From: Bryobacterales bacterium
Lineage (GTDB): Bacteria; Acidobacteriota; Terriglobia; Bryobacterales; Bryobacteraceae
Assembly (NCBI GenBank): GCA_016789745.1
Contig: JAEUQF010000333.1
Location: 1 to 48,558 of the forward strand
Direction: 5' to 3'
DNA: 48,558 nucleotides
Positions 25,428-35,000 of this stretch are shown here, in pieces (the stretch's first letter is position 1; each line of letters starts with the position of its first letter). A program made the translations under genes and the position numbers. The notes under the pieces are model-generated. The model searched no databases and was not told the DNA's origin. It saw only the letters and a program-made list of their open reading frames with translations.

Positions 25428-26054
25428 ATGCTCCGATTGCTACCGATTCTTCTGCTGGCCGCCGCGGCGAGCCCCGCGCAGATGCTCCAGATGGGCGAAG
25501 TCAGCCAGGGCTTTATGTCCCTGTTCACCGGCCACGACCTGGGCCGCTGGGAAGGCGACGAACGCCTGTGGAAAGCCGAGCGCGGCGTGTTAACTGGCTC
25601 CACCGAAGGTGTCGATCCCATCAAGACCAATCAGTTTCTGATCTTCAAGGGCGGGCAGTTCAAGGACTTCGAATTGCGCCTGGACATCAAGCTGCGCAAC
25701 CACAACAGCGGCATCCAGTTCCGTAGTGAGGAACTACCCGGTTACGTGGTGAAAGGCCTGCAGGCCGATGCGGCCGAGGGTAACTGGTGGGGCTCCATCT
25801 ATGACGAAAAAGGCACGCGCGGCGTCATTGTCAATGGATGGAAAGGGAAGGCCGAGAAGATCGTCAAGCCGAATGACTGGAACGAGTACACCGTCTATTG
25901 CAAGGGCGGTACGGTGCGGCTGACCGTGAACGGCATGGTCACCTCCGAACTGACGAACGAGACACCGAAGGAAGGCATCATCGCGCTGCAGTTGCATGCC
26001 GGACCGCCGATGCAGGTGCAGTTTCGCAATATCCGAATTAAAAAGCTCGACTAA
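25428..26054 (+). CDS. Secreted DUF1080 (3-keto-disaccharide hydrolase-like) protein
   Basis: 208 residues with a signal peptide (MLRLLPILLLAAAASPAQ), then the DUF1080 fold, a concanavalin-like beta sandwich: LFTGHDLGRWEG, KDFELRLDIKLRNHNSGIQF, NDWNEYTVYCKGGTVRLTVNG and LQLHAGPPMQVQFRNIRIKKL. Members are common in Acidobacteria and Planctomycetes and bind or hydrolyse glycans; some cleave 3-keto-glycosides. The start was chosen at 25428, 5 bases after the HyuB stop, with GGAG upstream. The next gene begins right after its stop codon, so this is a middle gene of the operon. Confidence 0.9.
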   Translation: MLRLLPILLLAAAASPAQMLQMGEVSQGFMSLFTGHDLGRWEGDERLWKAERGVLTGSTEGVDPIKTNQFLIFKGGQFKDFELRLDIKLRNHNSGIQFRSEELPGYVVKGLQADAAEGNWWGSIYDEKGTRGVIVNGWKGKAEKIVKPNDWNEYTVYCKGGTVRLTVNGMVTSELTNETPKEGIIALQLHAGPPMQVQFRNIRIKKLD

Positions 26055-26732
26055 ATGACGCAACCCGTTGGAGTAGAACTCGATCCGCGGCCCGCGCCGC
26101 GACCTGTGCCTGTGGTTCTGGAGGGCGCCAGCGTGCGCCTGGAGCCGCTTGAAGCGCAATGGCACACCGAACCGCTGTGGCAGGCCGTTCAGGGCTACGA
26201 TGATCTGTGGACCTACCTGGGCGAAGGGCCGTTCGCCGAAGAGGCTGCGTTTCGTAAACAGATGGAGAAGGAAGAGCTGTCGAAGGATCCGCTGTACTTC
26301 GCAATCATCGACCAGGCCACGGACCGCTGCGTCGGCCGCTGTTCGCTGATGCGCATTGAGCCGGCGGACCGCGTGATCGAGGTGGGCAACGTGCTGTTCT
26401 CGCCCATGCTGCAGCGCACGCGCATGGCCACCGAAGCCATGTTTCTGCTCGCGCGCCACATCTTCGATGATCTCGGCTACCGGCGCTATGAGTGGAAGTG
26501 CCATTCGTTCAATGAGCCCAGCCGGCGCGCGGCCATTCGCCTCGGCTTCACCTATGAAGGCACCTTCCGTCAGCACAAGATCATCAAGGGCCGCAATCGC
26601 GATACGGCGTGGTATTCCATGCTGGATTCGGAATGGCCCGCGCGCAAGGCGGAGTTTGAACGTTGGCTGAGCCCCTCCAACTTTGAGCGCGACGGCAGCC
26701 AGCGCACGCGCCTCGATCAGGGCTTGGCTTAA
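26055..26732 (+). CDS. GNAT-family N-acetyltransferase (RimJ/RimL-like)
   Basis: 225 residues with the RimL-type fold: an N-terminal strand GASVRLEPLEAQWHTEPL, IEVGNVLFSPMLQRTRMATEAMFL where the acetyl-CoA loop is expected, WKCHSFNEPSRRAAIRLGF typical of the Asn-x-x-Ser-x-x-Ala-x-x-x-x-G-F motif, and a tail RDTAWYSMLDSEWP. It probably acetylates an amino group on a small molecule or a protein N-terminus in the cytoplasm; the substrate cannot be inferred. It is the last gene of the plus-strand operon. Its TAA overlaps the TAA of the convergent enolase-superfamily gene (TTAA at 26729-26732), leaving no room for a separate terminator. Confidence 0.88.
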   Translation: MTQPVGVELDPRPAPRPVPVVLEGASVRLEPLEAQWHTEPLWQAVQGYDDLWTYLGEGPFAEEAAFRKQMEKEELSKDPLYFAIIDQATDRCVGRCSLMRIEPADRVIEVGNVLFSPMLQRTRMATEAMFLLARHIFDDLGYRRYEWKCHSFNEPSRRAAIRLGFTYEGTFRQHKIIKGRNRDTAWYSMLDSEWPARKAEFERWLSPSNFERDGSQRTRLDQGLA

Positions 26733-27844
26733 TCCACTCGCATCTGTTGCACGGCGTCCAGATCCAGTTCCACCCCTAACCCTGGACCTTCGGGCGTCGT
26801 CAGCCATCCGCGCTCAATCGAGGCGCCTTTCTTCACAATGTCGCGCTTGTAGCGCAGCGGCCCGAAGGTCTCAATGGCGTAGGGCAGGTTGGGCACCGCC
26901 ACAGCCAGATGCGCGCACGCAGCCGTGGCGATGCCCATCTCCGCCTGGCTTCCGATAATGCAGGGTACATCCAGAGCCGCCGCGAATGCGAAGATATCGG
27001 CTGCCGCCCGGACACCACCCGATTCGGCGACATAGACGTTGAACACGTCCACAGCTTCGGCCCGCGACAGTTCAAACGCATCGCGCAACGAATGCAGGCT
27101 TTCATCGGCCATGATCGGCACGCCGGTACGGCTTCGCAGCAGCCGCAGTCCTTCCAGGTTGCGTCGCGGCAGCGGCTGTTCTATCCACGCGATCGGCGCC
27201 ACCTTCGCGAAGGCTTCAATCGCCGTGGCAGCTTCGGCCACCGAACGCCACGCGGCATTCGCATCCAGCCGGAGCGGCACATCCGCCCCTGCCGCCTCGG
27301 TAACCGCCTTCACCGCGGCCATGTCGTCTTCCAGCCTCCGGCCCACCTTCAGCTTGATTGCATGAAAGCCTTCGGCCCTGGCCTGTGCCGCGTCGGCCGC
27401 CATCTCTTCCGGCGACTTCTGGTAGATGCCCCAGGCCAGTGGCGCGCGTTCCCGCATGCGCCCGCCCAGCAGTTGATAGACGGGGATGTTGTAGTGCTTG
27501 CCCGCGAGGTCCAGCAGCGCCATCTCGAAGGCGGACCGCAGATAGGGCGCGCTCAGCTCGCCTCCCAGTACACGGTCAATCTCCGCCAGCACGCGCGGCG
27601 CCTCCAGGGCACTGCGGCCAACGATCGCAGGCGCCAGCATCGTCCGCGCGGCGTGGCACAGCGAATGGCCGATGCGCGGGAATGTGATCGAGATCTCCCC
27701 CAGCCCTTCCAACCCGCTATCGGTGAACAGGCGGATGATGCCGAACTCCGATGCACTCACCGGATCAGCGGCGTTCAGGCCCGACTTCACGGCCTCCTTG
27801 CGCGGCGCGCGAATCGGTATTACCTCTACGCGTTTCAGAATCAT
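26729..27844 (-). CDS. Enolase-superfamily enzyme, muconate-cycloisomerase-like, lacking the second catalytic lysine
   Basis: 371 residues from ATG 27844, one base after the stop of the amidohydrolase gene. It has an N-terminal capping domain (MILKRVEVIPIRAPR) and a TIM barrel with first-strand Lys-x-Lys (AIKLKVG) and metal ligands in RLDANAAW, WIEQPL and MADESL. In MLE and dipeptide epimerases a further Lys follows in a motif like LKIAKSGG. Here the segment is NVYVAESGG, without that Lys, so a one-base dehydration or cycloisomerisation is likelier than racemisation. Pairing with an amidohydrolase suggests a catabolic acid-sugar or lactone pathway. No signal peptide. Confidence 0.88.
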   Translation of the reverse strand: MILKRVEVIPIRAPRKEAVKSGLNAADPVSASEFGIIRLFTDSGLEGLGEISITFPRIGHSLCHAARTMLAPAIVGRSALEAPRVLAEIDRVLGGELSAPYLRSAFEMALLDLAGKHYNIPVYQLLGGRMRERAPLAWGIYQKSPEEMAADAAQARAEGFHAIKLKVGRRLEDDMAAVKAVTEAAGADVPLRLDANAAWRSVAEAATAIEAFAKVAPIAWIEQPLPRRNLEGLRLLRSRTGVPIMADESLHSLRDAFELSRAEAVDVFNVYVAESGGVRAAADIFAFAAALDVPCIIGSQAEMGIATAACAHLAVAVPNLPYAIETFGPLRYKRDIVKKGASIERGWLTTPEGPGLGVELDLDAVQQMRVD

Positions 27845-27845
27845 G

Positions 27846-28742
27846 CTACGCCCAGTGCGGGAAGAACTCCTTCCAGTTCTCATACAGGATCATGTCCTGC
27901 ACTTCCGTAGGAATCTTCGGCAGGCCCGTGCCCTCCACCGGCTTGTTCACCGCGCGCAGACCCTTGATGATGTTGTCCATCGTGCCGGACGGAAAATCGG
28001 AGCCTGGCAGAATCTTGTGCTCCACGCCGTACTCCATCGCCGTCACCATGGCCTGCCAGTAGCGCCATGGCCGGTAGTGCACCGCGCTGATATCGGTGTA
28101 CATGTTCGGGCACTTCCGGATCAGCACCATCGTGTCCACCTCCCACGGATGGCCCAGGTGCGCAATGATCATCTTCAAGTCTGGGAAGTCCATGGCAATG
28201 TCTTCCAGCTGCAGCGGCAAGCCCCACTTCAGCTTCGCGGCGCTCGGGAACGTGGTGCCCTGGTGCCACATGATGGGCAGGCCCAACTGCTGTGCCTTCT
28301 TGAAGAACGGCCAATGCTTCCTGTCCTGCGGGTCGAAGTGCTGGTACACCGGGCCCAACTTCAGCCCCTTCAACTTCAACGTATTGACGCTGTACTCCAA
28401 CTGCTCGATGCAATCGGGCTCGTTCGGATCCACCGACGTCCAGCCCTCCACCTTGTCGGGATGCTGCGCCGCGTACTCGGCGATCAGTTCATTCGGGACA
28501 CAGATGCCAGAGGCTTTGGCCTGCAGCCCGAACACCACCACCTTATCGACGATCTCAGAAGCCTTCCAATGATCTTCGGGCTTTGAGTCATAGCAGTGCT
28601 TGTCCAGCTTGGCCGAATACGCCAACCCGCCCGAGCGCTTCAACTTCACCAGTTTCGAAGCAAGCGCCTCGCCGGCATACTGCTCGCTCAGATGGTCCGG
28701 GTACCACATCACGTGGGTATGGCAGTCGATGATCCTTGGCAT
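27846..28742 (-). CDS. Amidohydrolase-family metal-dependent hydrolase
   Basis: 298 residues. The metal-ligand series of the amidohydrolase_2 group is intact: DCHTH (near residue 6), IMWHQGT, IIAHLGHPWE and PGSDFPSG with the final Asp. The family includes lactonases, decarboxylases and deacetylases with a TIM barrel. GGGGAG lies 4-5 bases before the ATG at 28742, which decides the start; an upstream in-frame start at 28784 would lack this site. It is the first gene of a two-gene operon with the enolase-superfamily enzyme and is divergent from the Gfo/Idh/MocA gene across 72 bases. A TAGTAT at 28757-28762 on this strand may be its -10 box. Confidence 0.87.
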   Translation of the reverse strand: MPRIIDCHTHVMWYPDHLSEQYAGEALASKLVKLKRSGGLAYSAKLDKHCYDSKPEDHWKASEIVDKVVVFGLQAKASGICVPNELIAEYAAQHPDKVEGWTSVDPNEPDCIEQLEYSVNTLKLKGLKLGPVYQHFDPQDRKHWPFFKKAQQLGLPIMWHQGTTFPSAAKLKWGLPLQLEDIAMDFPDLKMIIAHLGHPWEVDTMVLIRKCPNMYTDISAVHYRPWRYWQAMVTAMEYGVEHKILPGSDFPSGTMDNIIKGLRAVNKPVEGTGLPKIPTEVQDMILYENWKEFFPHWA

Positions 28743-28814
28743 GAGTCTCCCCAAGAATACTACGCGCGAGACGGCCCTTATCACCGGCGGAAAGCCTTGC
28801 TAAGCTGTCTTGCC

Positions 28815-30167
28815 ATGAACCGCCGGTCCCTGCTGAAAACCAGCGCAGCCGCTATCGCTACGGCACAGTTCCCCATCCTCGGCGCGAACGATCGCGTCAA
28901 CCTTGGCCAGGTCGGCATTGGTGGCCGCGGCCGCGATCACATCAACTTCTATGCCACTCTTCCGGAGGCCCGCATCGCCGCTGTCTGCGATGTCAATCAG
29001 GCCGGGCGTGAGCGTGGCGTCGCGCAGGTCCAGAAACTCGCCGGCTATCAGCCGAAGCAGTTTGAAGATATGCGCGCCATGTTCGAATCGAAGGACATCG
29101 ACGCCGTCTCCATCTCTACGCCCAACCACTGGCACGCTTTGTCTACCATCTGGGCCTGCCAGGCCGGCAAGGATGTCTATATCGAAAAGCCGGCCAGTCA
29201 CAATATCTTCGAAGGCAACCAGATGATGGCCGCGGCACGCAAGTACAAACGCATGGTCCAGGTAGGCTCACAGAGCCGCACCATCCTCCACAAGATGCGC
29301 GCCATTGAGCTACTGCGCGAAGGCATCATCGGGCAGGTCTATCACGCCCGCGGTCTCTGTTACCGCCGCCGTTTCTCCATCGGCCATACGCCGGAAGAAG
29401 CCGTGCCGCCCGGGCTCGACTGGAGCGGCTTCCTTGGCCCGGCGCAGTACCGGCCGTATTCGAAGAACCGCTTTGCCTACAACTGGCACTGGTTTTGGGA
29501 CACCGGCAATGGCGATATCGGCAACCAGGGGATCCATGAGATGGACATCAATTGCTGGGGCCTGAATCGCGGCGGATGGCCCATCTCGGCCGTATCCACG
29601 GGCGGCAAGTATGTCTGGAAGGATGACCAGGAAACCGCCAACATGCAAACCGCGGAGTTCGACTTCGGCGACGTCATGATGAGCTTCGAAGTGCGCAACC
29701 TGCCCACACCCACAGAAGGCGGCTCGCCCATCAAGCCGAACAGCACGGGCAATATCTTCTTCGGTGAGAAGGGATTTCTGTATGTCGATAACCTCGGCTT
29801 CCAGGTGTATAAGAGCGCGGCGTCCTCGCTAAGCCATGAAGATGTCAGCAAGGCAGGGGCTGGCAATCTGGAGAAGTATGAGAAGGTGATGGACGAGACG
29901 GCCAAGGAAGGCCAGGCCTGGGCCACCACGCCGCACATGAAGAACTTCCTGGATGCCGTGAAGCATCGCGACCATACGAAGTTGCATGCCGACGTGGCGA
30001 TCGGTGTCCGGTCGGCGGCGTTCGTGCATCTGGCCAACATCTCCCTGCGAGTCGGCCGCAAACTGACCATCGCGCAATCCACCGGAGCCATCGCCGGCGA
30101 TGCGCAGGCTGAATCCATGCGGACGCGGGACTATCGCGAACCCTTCGTCGTGCCGGCTAGCGTCTGA
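28815..30167 (+). CDS. Tat-exported Gfo/Idh/MocA-family oxidoreductase
   Basis: 450 residues. A twin-arginine leader (MNRRSLLKTSAAAIATAQF) precedes a Rossmann domain (VGIGGRGRDHINFY) and the family's catalytic lysine motif in YIEKPASHN. The C-terminal domain contains DTGNGDIGNQGIHEMD and DVMMSFEVRNLP. Exported members in Acidobacteria and Bacteroidetes keep a bound NAD(P) and act on glycosides or sugar derivatives in the periplasm. Its 3' end overlaps the convergent propeller gene by 11 bases. No strong Shine-Dalgarno precedes the ATG; TAAGCT lies 8 bases upstream and could be a -10 box of a near-leaderless transcript. Confidence 0.92.
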   Translation: MNRRSLLKTSAAAIATAQFPILGANDRVNLGQVGIGGRGRDHINFYATLPEARIAAVCDVNQAGRERGVAQVQKLAGYQPKQFEDMRAMFESKDIDAVSISTPNHWHALSTIWACQAGKDVYIEKPASHNIFEGNQMMAAARKYKRMVQVGSQSRTILHKMRAIELLREGIIGQVYHARGLCYRRRFSIGHTPEEAVPPGLDWSGFLGPAQYRPYSKNRFAYNWHWFWDTGNGDIGNQGIHEMDINCWGLNRGGWPISAVSTGGKYVWKDDQETANMQTAEFDFGDVMMSFEVRNLPTPTEGGSPIKPNSTGNIFFGEKGFLYVDNLGFQVYKSAASSLSHEDVSKAGAGNLEKYEKVMDETAKEGQAWATTPHMKNFLDAVKHRDHTKLHADVAIGVRSAAFVHLANISLRVGRKLTIAQSTGAIAGDAQAESMRTRDYREPFVVPASV

Positions 30168-31143
30168 CCCGCGAGATCCGGCCTTCCGCACCTGCCGCCC
30201 ATCCCACGCCATCCCGTGTCAGCGCGATGGCGTGGTAGCCCGTATTGCCGAGGGCCTTCCAGGTCTGCCCGCCGTCCTCGGAATAGCTCACTCCGTCCGA
30301 ACCAACGGCGACCAGGGTATCGCCATTGCCGATCGCTACTCCGGAGCGATAGCCCCCAACGTTGACGGGTCGCCATGTGGTGCCGCCGTCGTGCGTAATG
30401 GCCCCTGTGTTCGCATCCTCTGTGGGCTTCTGGTAATGTCCGCCAACGGCAATCCCAAGCTTCCCTCGGAAGGCGATGGAAAAGATGCCGGCGGATGCCT
30501 CGTCGTGCCGCACGGGTGCGGATGCCACCAGCCACGCACGCCCGCCATCGGTGGTGTGGAATACCCGTGCGCCGCCCGTACCACCGGTTGCAATCCAGGC
30601 TTCGTTGGGACGTCCCATCACGACGCACGTGCCGCTGGCGGCGAATGCGCCTTCCCCGGCGTTTGCTTCGGGGCCGGTGAGCTTCGTCCAGGTCTTGCCG
30701 CCATCGGCTGTCACGCGCAGTTCGAATCGCCCGTCGACAGGATCACCCATCAGAAGCCCGCGCCGGTCATCCCAGAACGCAATGGAATCCCAGAAACCTT
30801 CCTTGCTTTCGTTGGTCAGCACCAACTGCCACGTCGCGCCGCCATCGCCGGTGCGATAGATGCGCGACTTGTCCCCCGGCCCGGCGCTCATGATAACGGC
30901 TATCCCTTCGTTGAATGCGTGCACATCGCGGAAGTCCAGCGCCTCCGCTCCCGGCACCGCACGTCGCTCCCAATGCTGCCCGCCATCCACGGTCCGCAGC
31001 ACCGTGCCTTTGGTGCCAGCAGCCCACGCTACACGCGCGCTCACCACCGCGATGCCGCGCAAGCTGGCATCGGTGCCGCTCGATTGCGGTTCGAAGGCGG
31101 GTTGCGCTTGCAGCGCGGCTACCAAGGTGAACAGAAGGATCAT
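30157..31143 (-). CDS. Secreted BNR/Ycf48-like beta-propeller protein
   Basis: 328 residues from ATG 31143 with a short signal peptide (MILLFTLVAALQAQP). At least five Asp-box units are visible: RTVDGGQHWE, RTGDGGATWQ, VTADGGKTWTK, HTTDGGRAWL and SEDGGQTWK, so this is a full propeller of the kind annotated as oxidoreductase or photosystem II assembly-like. No photosynthesis context exists, and no catalytic residues stand out. It probably binds a ligand or protein in the periplasm. Its ATG overlaps the stop of the serine hydrolase gene (ATGA), so the two are co-translated. It ends 11 bases inside the convergent oxidoreductase gene. Confidence 0.85.
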   Translation of the reverse strand: MILLFTLVAALQAQPAFEPQSSGTDASLRGIAVVSARVAWAAGTKGTVLRTVDGGQHWERRAVPGAEALDFRDVHAFNEGIAVIMSAGPGDKSRIYRTGDGGATWQLVLTNESKEGFWDSIAFWDDRRGLLMGDPVDGRFELRVTADGGKTWTKLTGPEANAGEGAFAASGTCVVMGRPNEAWIATGGTGGARVFHTTDGGRAWLVASAPVRHDEASAGIFSIAFRGKLGIAVGGHYQKPTEDANTGAITHDGGTTWRPVNVGGYRSGVAIGNGDTLVAVGSDGVSYSEDGGQTWKALGNTGYHAIALTRDGVGWAAGAEGRISRVRR

Positions 31144-32072
31144 GCCTTCAACAGGGATAGCAGATGCTGGTTGGCGGGCGCTGCAGCATTCCCCGGCTCC
31201 AACTTGCCCCAGTTTGCGCTCATGGCCACCAGCACCAGCCCCAAGCTGGGGATGACGGCCGCGCAGTTGCCACCCGCGCCGATGGACATAAACGTATCGC
31301 GCGGCGCGTCGGGCCACGTGATGGCATTCGGATGCAGCCGGCCCGCGCCGTTGAACCACCAGTTGCCGCCATAGATGCCGGCGCCATAGTCCGTGAAGTG
31401 ATCCGACCCGCCGCCATACGTGCCGATCTTGAGGTAGTCATCGGTTTCCGCCTTCGCCGTGTGCGGCAGGTTGCGCGGCACCTGCGGGCGGCAGTAACGA
31501 TCGAAGTAGCGCCTGTTCAAAACGCGCCGGCCGTTCCATTCCCCGCGCAGACGCCAGAACTCGGCAATCCGTGCGAAGTCGCGCACGGAGGCCGACATGC
31601 GGCGGTTGTTGGCGCGGAACGCCAGCCCGTCCTGCAACCCCAGTGCGTTCTCCAGGCGTGCGGCGGCCTTCTCCGGCGCCTCCTGAAACACACGGTCGAA
31701 CAGCGTCTTCTGGTAGAGGTTAATCGCAAAGTCGTTATACGCCCAGGCCTTGCCTGGTGCTTCCGGACGGCCGTAGCCGCTGGTCATGGAGGTGAGGTGG
31801 ACGAAGGTCATGGTGCGATCCTTGGGCGCAAGGTCCCAGCCGAACGTGGCGATACGCGCATCCAGGTCCCGCACGCGCTTCTGCTGCATGGCGAAGAACA
31901 GCAGCGTTGTCAGCACCGGCTTGGCGGACGACAGCACGTCGCGCCTCTCCGTCTGATCGCCCCAGGTCTCGATCGTCTCGCCGTTGCGCAGGATGCAACC
32001 GCGGCCGCCCAAGCCCGCCGGTGCCATCGCGAACATCGCCAACAACTGCCGTCTCGTCAAAGATGTGCCCAT
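31140..32072 (-). CDS. Exported serine hydrolase of the beta-lactamase/CubicO family
   Basis: 310 residues. A leader with the twin arginines of TRRQLLAMFAMAPAG suggests Tat export. The class C beta-lactamase-like motifs are visible: SSAK with nucleophilic Ser and general-base Lys (about residues 48-51), YND in place of the classical YxN (AWAYNDFAINL), and a C-terminal YGGGSDHF/GNWWFNG region. Family members are esterases, D-aminopeptidases or transpeptidase-like enzymes; real beta-lactamase activity is uncommon. The start at 32072 has no Shine-Dalgarno but lies 7 bases after a TATCAT box, which fits a leaderless message. It forms a two-gene operon with the propeller gene. Confidence 0.85.
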   Translation of the reverse strand: MGTSLTRRQLLAMFAMAPAGLGGRGCILRNGETIETWGDQTERRDVLSSAKPVLTTLLFFAMQQKRVRDLDARIATFGWDLAPKDRTMTFVHLTSMTSGYGRPEAPGKAWAYNDFAINLYQKTLFDRVFQEAPEKAAARLENALGLQDGLAFRANNRRMSASVRDFARIAEFWRLRGEWNGRRVLNRRYFDRYCRPQVPRNLPHTAKAETDDYLKIGTYGGGSDHFTDYGAGIYGGNWWFNGAGRLHPNAITWPDAPRDTFMSIGAGGNCAAVIPSLGLVLVAMSANWGKLEPGNAAAPANQHLLSLLKA

Positions 32073-32078
32073 CCGCCG

Positions 32079-32085
32079 TATGATA
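32079..32085. promoter_or_regulatory. Overlapping divergent -10 boxes (TATGAT/TATCAT), apparently serving two leaderless genes
   Basis: The 18 bases between the serine hydrolase start (32072, minus) and the PSD1 cytochrome start (32091, plus) contain TATGATA. Read on the plus strand it gives TATGAT (32079-32084), 6 bases before the plus ATG. Read on the minus strand it gives TATCAT (32085-32080), 7 bases before the minus ATG. Each matches TATAAT at 5/6. Neither gene has a Shine-Dalgarno site, so both transcripts could begin at the start codon. A perfect palindrome ACATGCATGT (32085-32094) covers the plus start. Confidence 0.55.
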
Positions 32086-32090
32086 CATGC

Positions 32091-35000
32091 ATGTGGGCTG
32101 TGCTGAGTTTGCTGGCGCTGGGAGCGGCGGGTTACGCCGCAACGCCGGTGGAACATTTCGAAAACAAGGTGCGGCCCGTTCTGGCCAAACACTGCTACGC
32201 TTGCCATGGGCCGGACAAGCAGTTCAGCGGCCTGCGTGTGGATTCTCGCCAGACGCTGCTGCAGGGCGGCAAGCGTGGACCGGCCATCAGCCCTGGCAAC
32301 CCCGATGAGAGCCTGCTGGTGAACGCGCTGCATCACACCAGCCTCGGTATGCCTCCCGGGTATCGTCTGGCACCCAAAGAAGTCGCCGATATTGAGCAGT
32401 GGATCAAGGACGGCGCTGTGTGGCCGGCATCGCCCAATGCAAAGACCGCGGCGCGTGATCCCTATGGCTGGTATGACGAGGCTGCCCGTAAGCATTGGGC
32501 GTTTCAGCCGCTGAAGCCCGCCGCGGCGTTGGCGTTGCCGGCGCCGAAGTCAGGGCCGGCGGATAAGCGGACGCTGCTGCGGCGTGCGTCGTTCGTGTTG
32601 ACGGGGCTGCCTCCGTCGGTGCAGGATCTGGCGGCGTTCCTGGACGACAACACGCCGCAGGCGTTTGCGAAGGCTGTTGACCGGATGTTGGCTTCGCCGC
32701 ACTTCGGTGAGCATTGGGCGCGCCATTGGATGGACGTGGTGCGCTATGGCGAAACGCGCGGCTATGAGTGGAATTACGAGATTGTCGGGGCGTGGCGCTA
32801 TCGCGACTATCTGATTCGCGCGTTCAACGCGGATGTGCCCTATGACCAGTTCGTGAAGGAGCACATCGCGGGGGACTTGCTGGCAAAGCCCCGGGTAGTG
32901 AACGACGTGAATGAGTCGCTGACAGGTACCACGTTCTATCGGCTGGGCGAGGCCGGGCATGACGATTGCATCAAGTTCCGCGAGATCTCCACCGACGTAA
33001 TCGACAACCAGATCGACACCCTGTCGAAGGCGTTTCAGGGCATGACCGTGTCGTGCGCGCGGTGCCATAACCACAAGCTGGACCCGATTCCGACGGCCGA
33101 TTATTACGGGCTTTACGGGATTCTGAATAGCTCCCGCGCGGTCACGCATACGTTGGATGCGAAGGCTCCGCTGCCTGCCGCCGCCGAGCAGATCCGGGAC
33201 CGGGTGAAACCTGCTGTTCGAGATGAACTGGCGCGCATCTGGCGATCGGCGAAACTCGCACTGCCCGCCAAGGGCGAGTTCAAGATGGAGCATCCGTTGC
33301 ATGCCTGGGTGGCCTTGCAGTCGTCCCCCAACTTTGGCGAGGCCTGGGCCAAGCTCGCTGCGGAGCACGCTCGCGAGCGCGATGCGCGCGCGGCGTTCAA
33401 CAAGGCGAACTTCATACCGTTCGATGCGGATTGGAATGCCGATGGATTGGGGCTGCGCGACGGTGCGGTGGCTGCGGGAGACTTTGCTCTTGCTCCCGAG
33501 GGTACGGCCCTGCTGACCGCGCTGCTACCCGCCGGCGTCCATACCAACAGCCTCACCGATAAGTGGAATGGGTCCCTGCGCTCCCCGTTGCTCCCCAAGA
33601 CGCATAAATTCGCCAGCATCCGCGTGATGGGCGGAAAGCTGTCGGCTGGCCGCACGGTGTTGGATAACTGCGCGATTGGCGAGGGCTACAAAGTGCTGAC
33701 CAGTGCCTCGCCGTCGTGGCTGAAGCTCAAGACCGAAGCCAATGAGAAGCTCCCGGTGTTTTTGGAAGTCGTAACGAAGTCCGATAATCCCCGCATTCCG
33801 GACCGCCCGGGCGTGCTGAAGAATAAGCCGGAAGAGATCGCGTCGCCGCGGTCGTGGTTCGGGTATGTGCGCACGGTGCTGCATAACGTCGACGAGAGCC
33901 CGCGCGAAGAGCTGTCGCACATGGACCGGCTGTTTGCGGCTCCCGTGAACAGCATGGCGGAGTTGCAGTCGCGGTATGAAGCCATCGTGCAGGAAGCTAC
34001 GGCGAAGTGGGCAGCGGGGCAGGCCACCGACGACGATGTTCGCTGGCTGGATGCGTTCCTGCAAGCCGGTCTGCTGCCGAACAGCGCCGATGCTTCGCCG
34101 AAGCTTGGCGAGTTGCAGACGGCGTATCGCAAGGCGGAATCGCAACTGCCAGAACCGCGCGTGGTGGATGGAATGGGCGATGCCGGCCAAGGCTTTGACG
34201 CCCCTGTCTTCCGCGCCGGCGATCCGCATTCCCACGGCGAGATCACGCCCCGCCACTTCCTAAGCAAGATCGGGCCCGCTTGGATGGGCGTGCAGTCCGC
34301 GGGTAGCGGGCGCCGCGAGTTGGCCGATTGGATTGCAAGTCCGAAGAATCCGCTGACCGCGCGCGTGATGGTCAACCGGGTCTGGGCTCATGTGTTCGGG
34401 ACGGGGCTGGTGCGCACCGTAGACAACTTCGGACAGGAAGGCGAAAAGCCTTCCGATCAGGCACTGCTGGACACGCTGGCCGCGAACTTCATGGCCCATC
34501 AATGGTCCGTGAAGCGGCTGGTTCGCAAGCTGGTCCTGTCGCCGTCGTTCCAGCAGAGCACGCCCGGCTATCCGCTGCGGCGTCTATCGGCCGAGTCCAT
34601 CCGCGATGCGGTGCTGGCGGCGTCGGGTCGCCTGGATCTGACTCTGTATGGGCCGAGCATCCCGCCACACCGCCTGAATCCGCAGGATTATCGCCGCCTG
34701 TTCGATGGTCCGCTGGATGGCAAGGGACGCCGCAGCCTCTACACGCAGATCACGCGCATGGAAGGGCCGCGATTCCTGGAGATTTTCGACTATCCAAATC
34801 CCATGGCGGCGCGCGGGGCCCGCGACGTGACGAACGTGCCGGCACAGGCGCTGGCGCTGTTGAATGATCCGTTCATCCTGCAGCAGGCGGAGGTGTGGGC
34901 GCAGTCCCTGGTGAAACTGACGCCGGAACAGCGCATCCCGAGAATGTTTGAATCAGCGTTGCAGCGTCCGCCAACAGCCGACGAAACGGACCGCTTCCAG

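Noticed and set aside
30157..31143. Propeller protein as a photosystem II assembly factor
   Set aside because: The similarity is only the Asp-box propeller fold; no photosynthesis genes are present.
31140..32072. Serine hydrolase as an antibiotic-resistance beta-lactamase
   Set aside because: The CubicO-like group is mostly esterases and peptidases; the general-base motif is YND and there is no resistance-gene context.
31164..32090. In-frame upstream extension of the PSD1 protein (309 codons)
   Set aside because: It is antisense to the serine hydrolase gene; the signal peptide and heme domain start at 32091.
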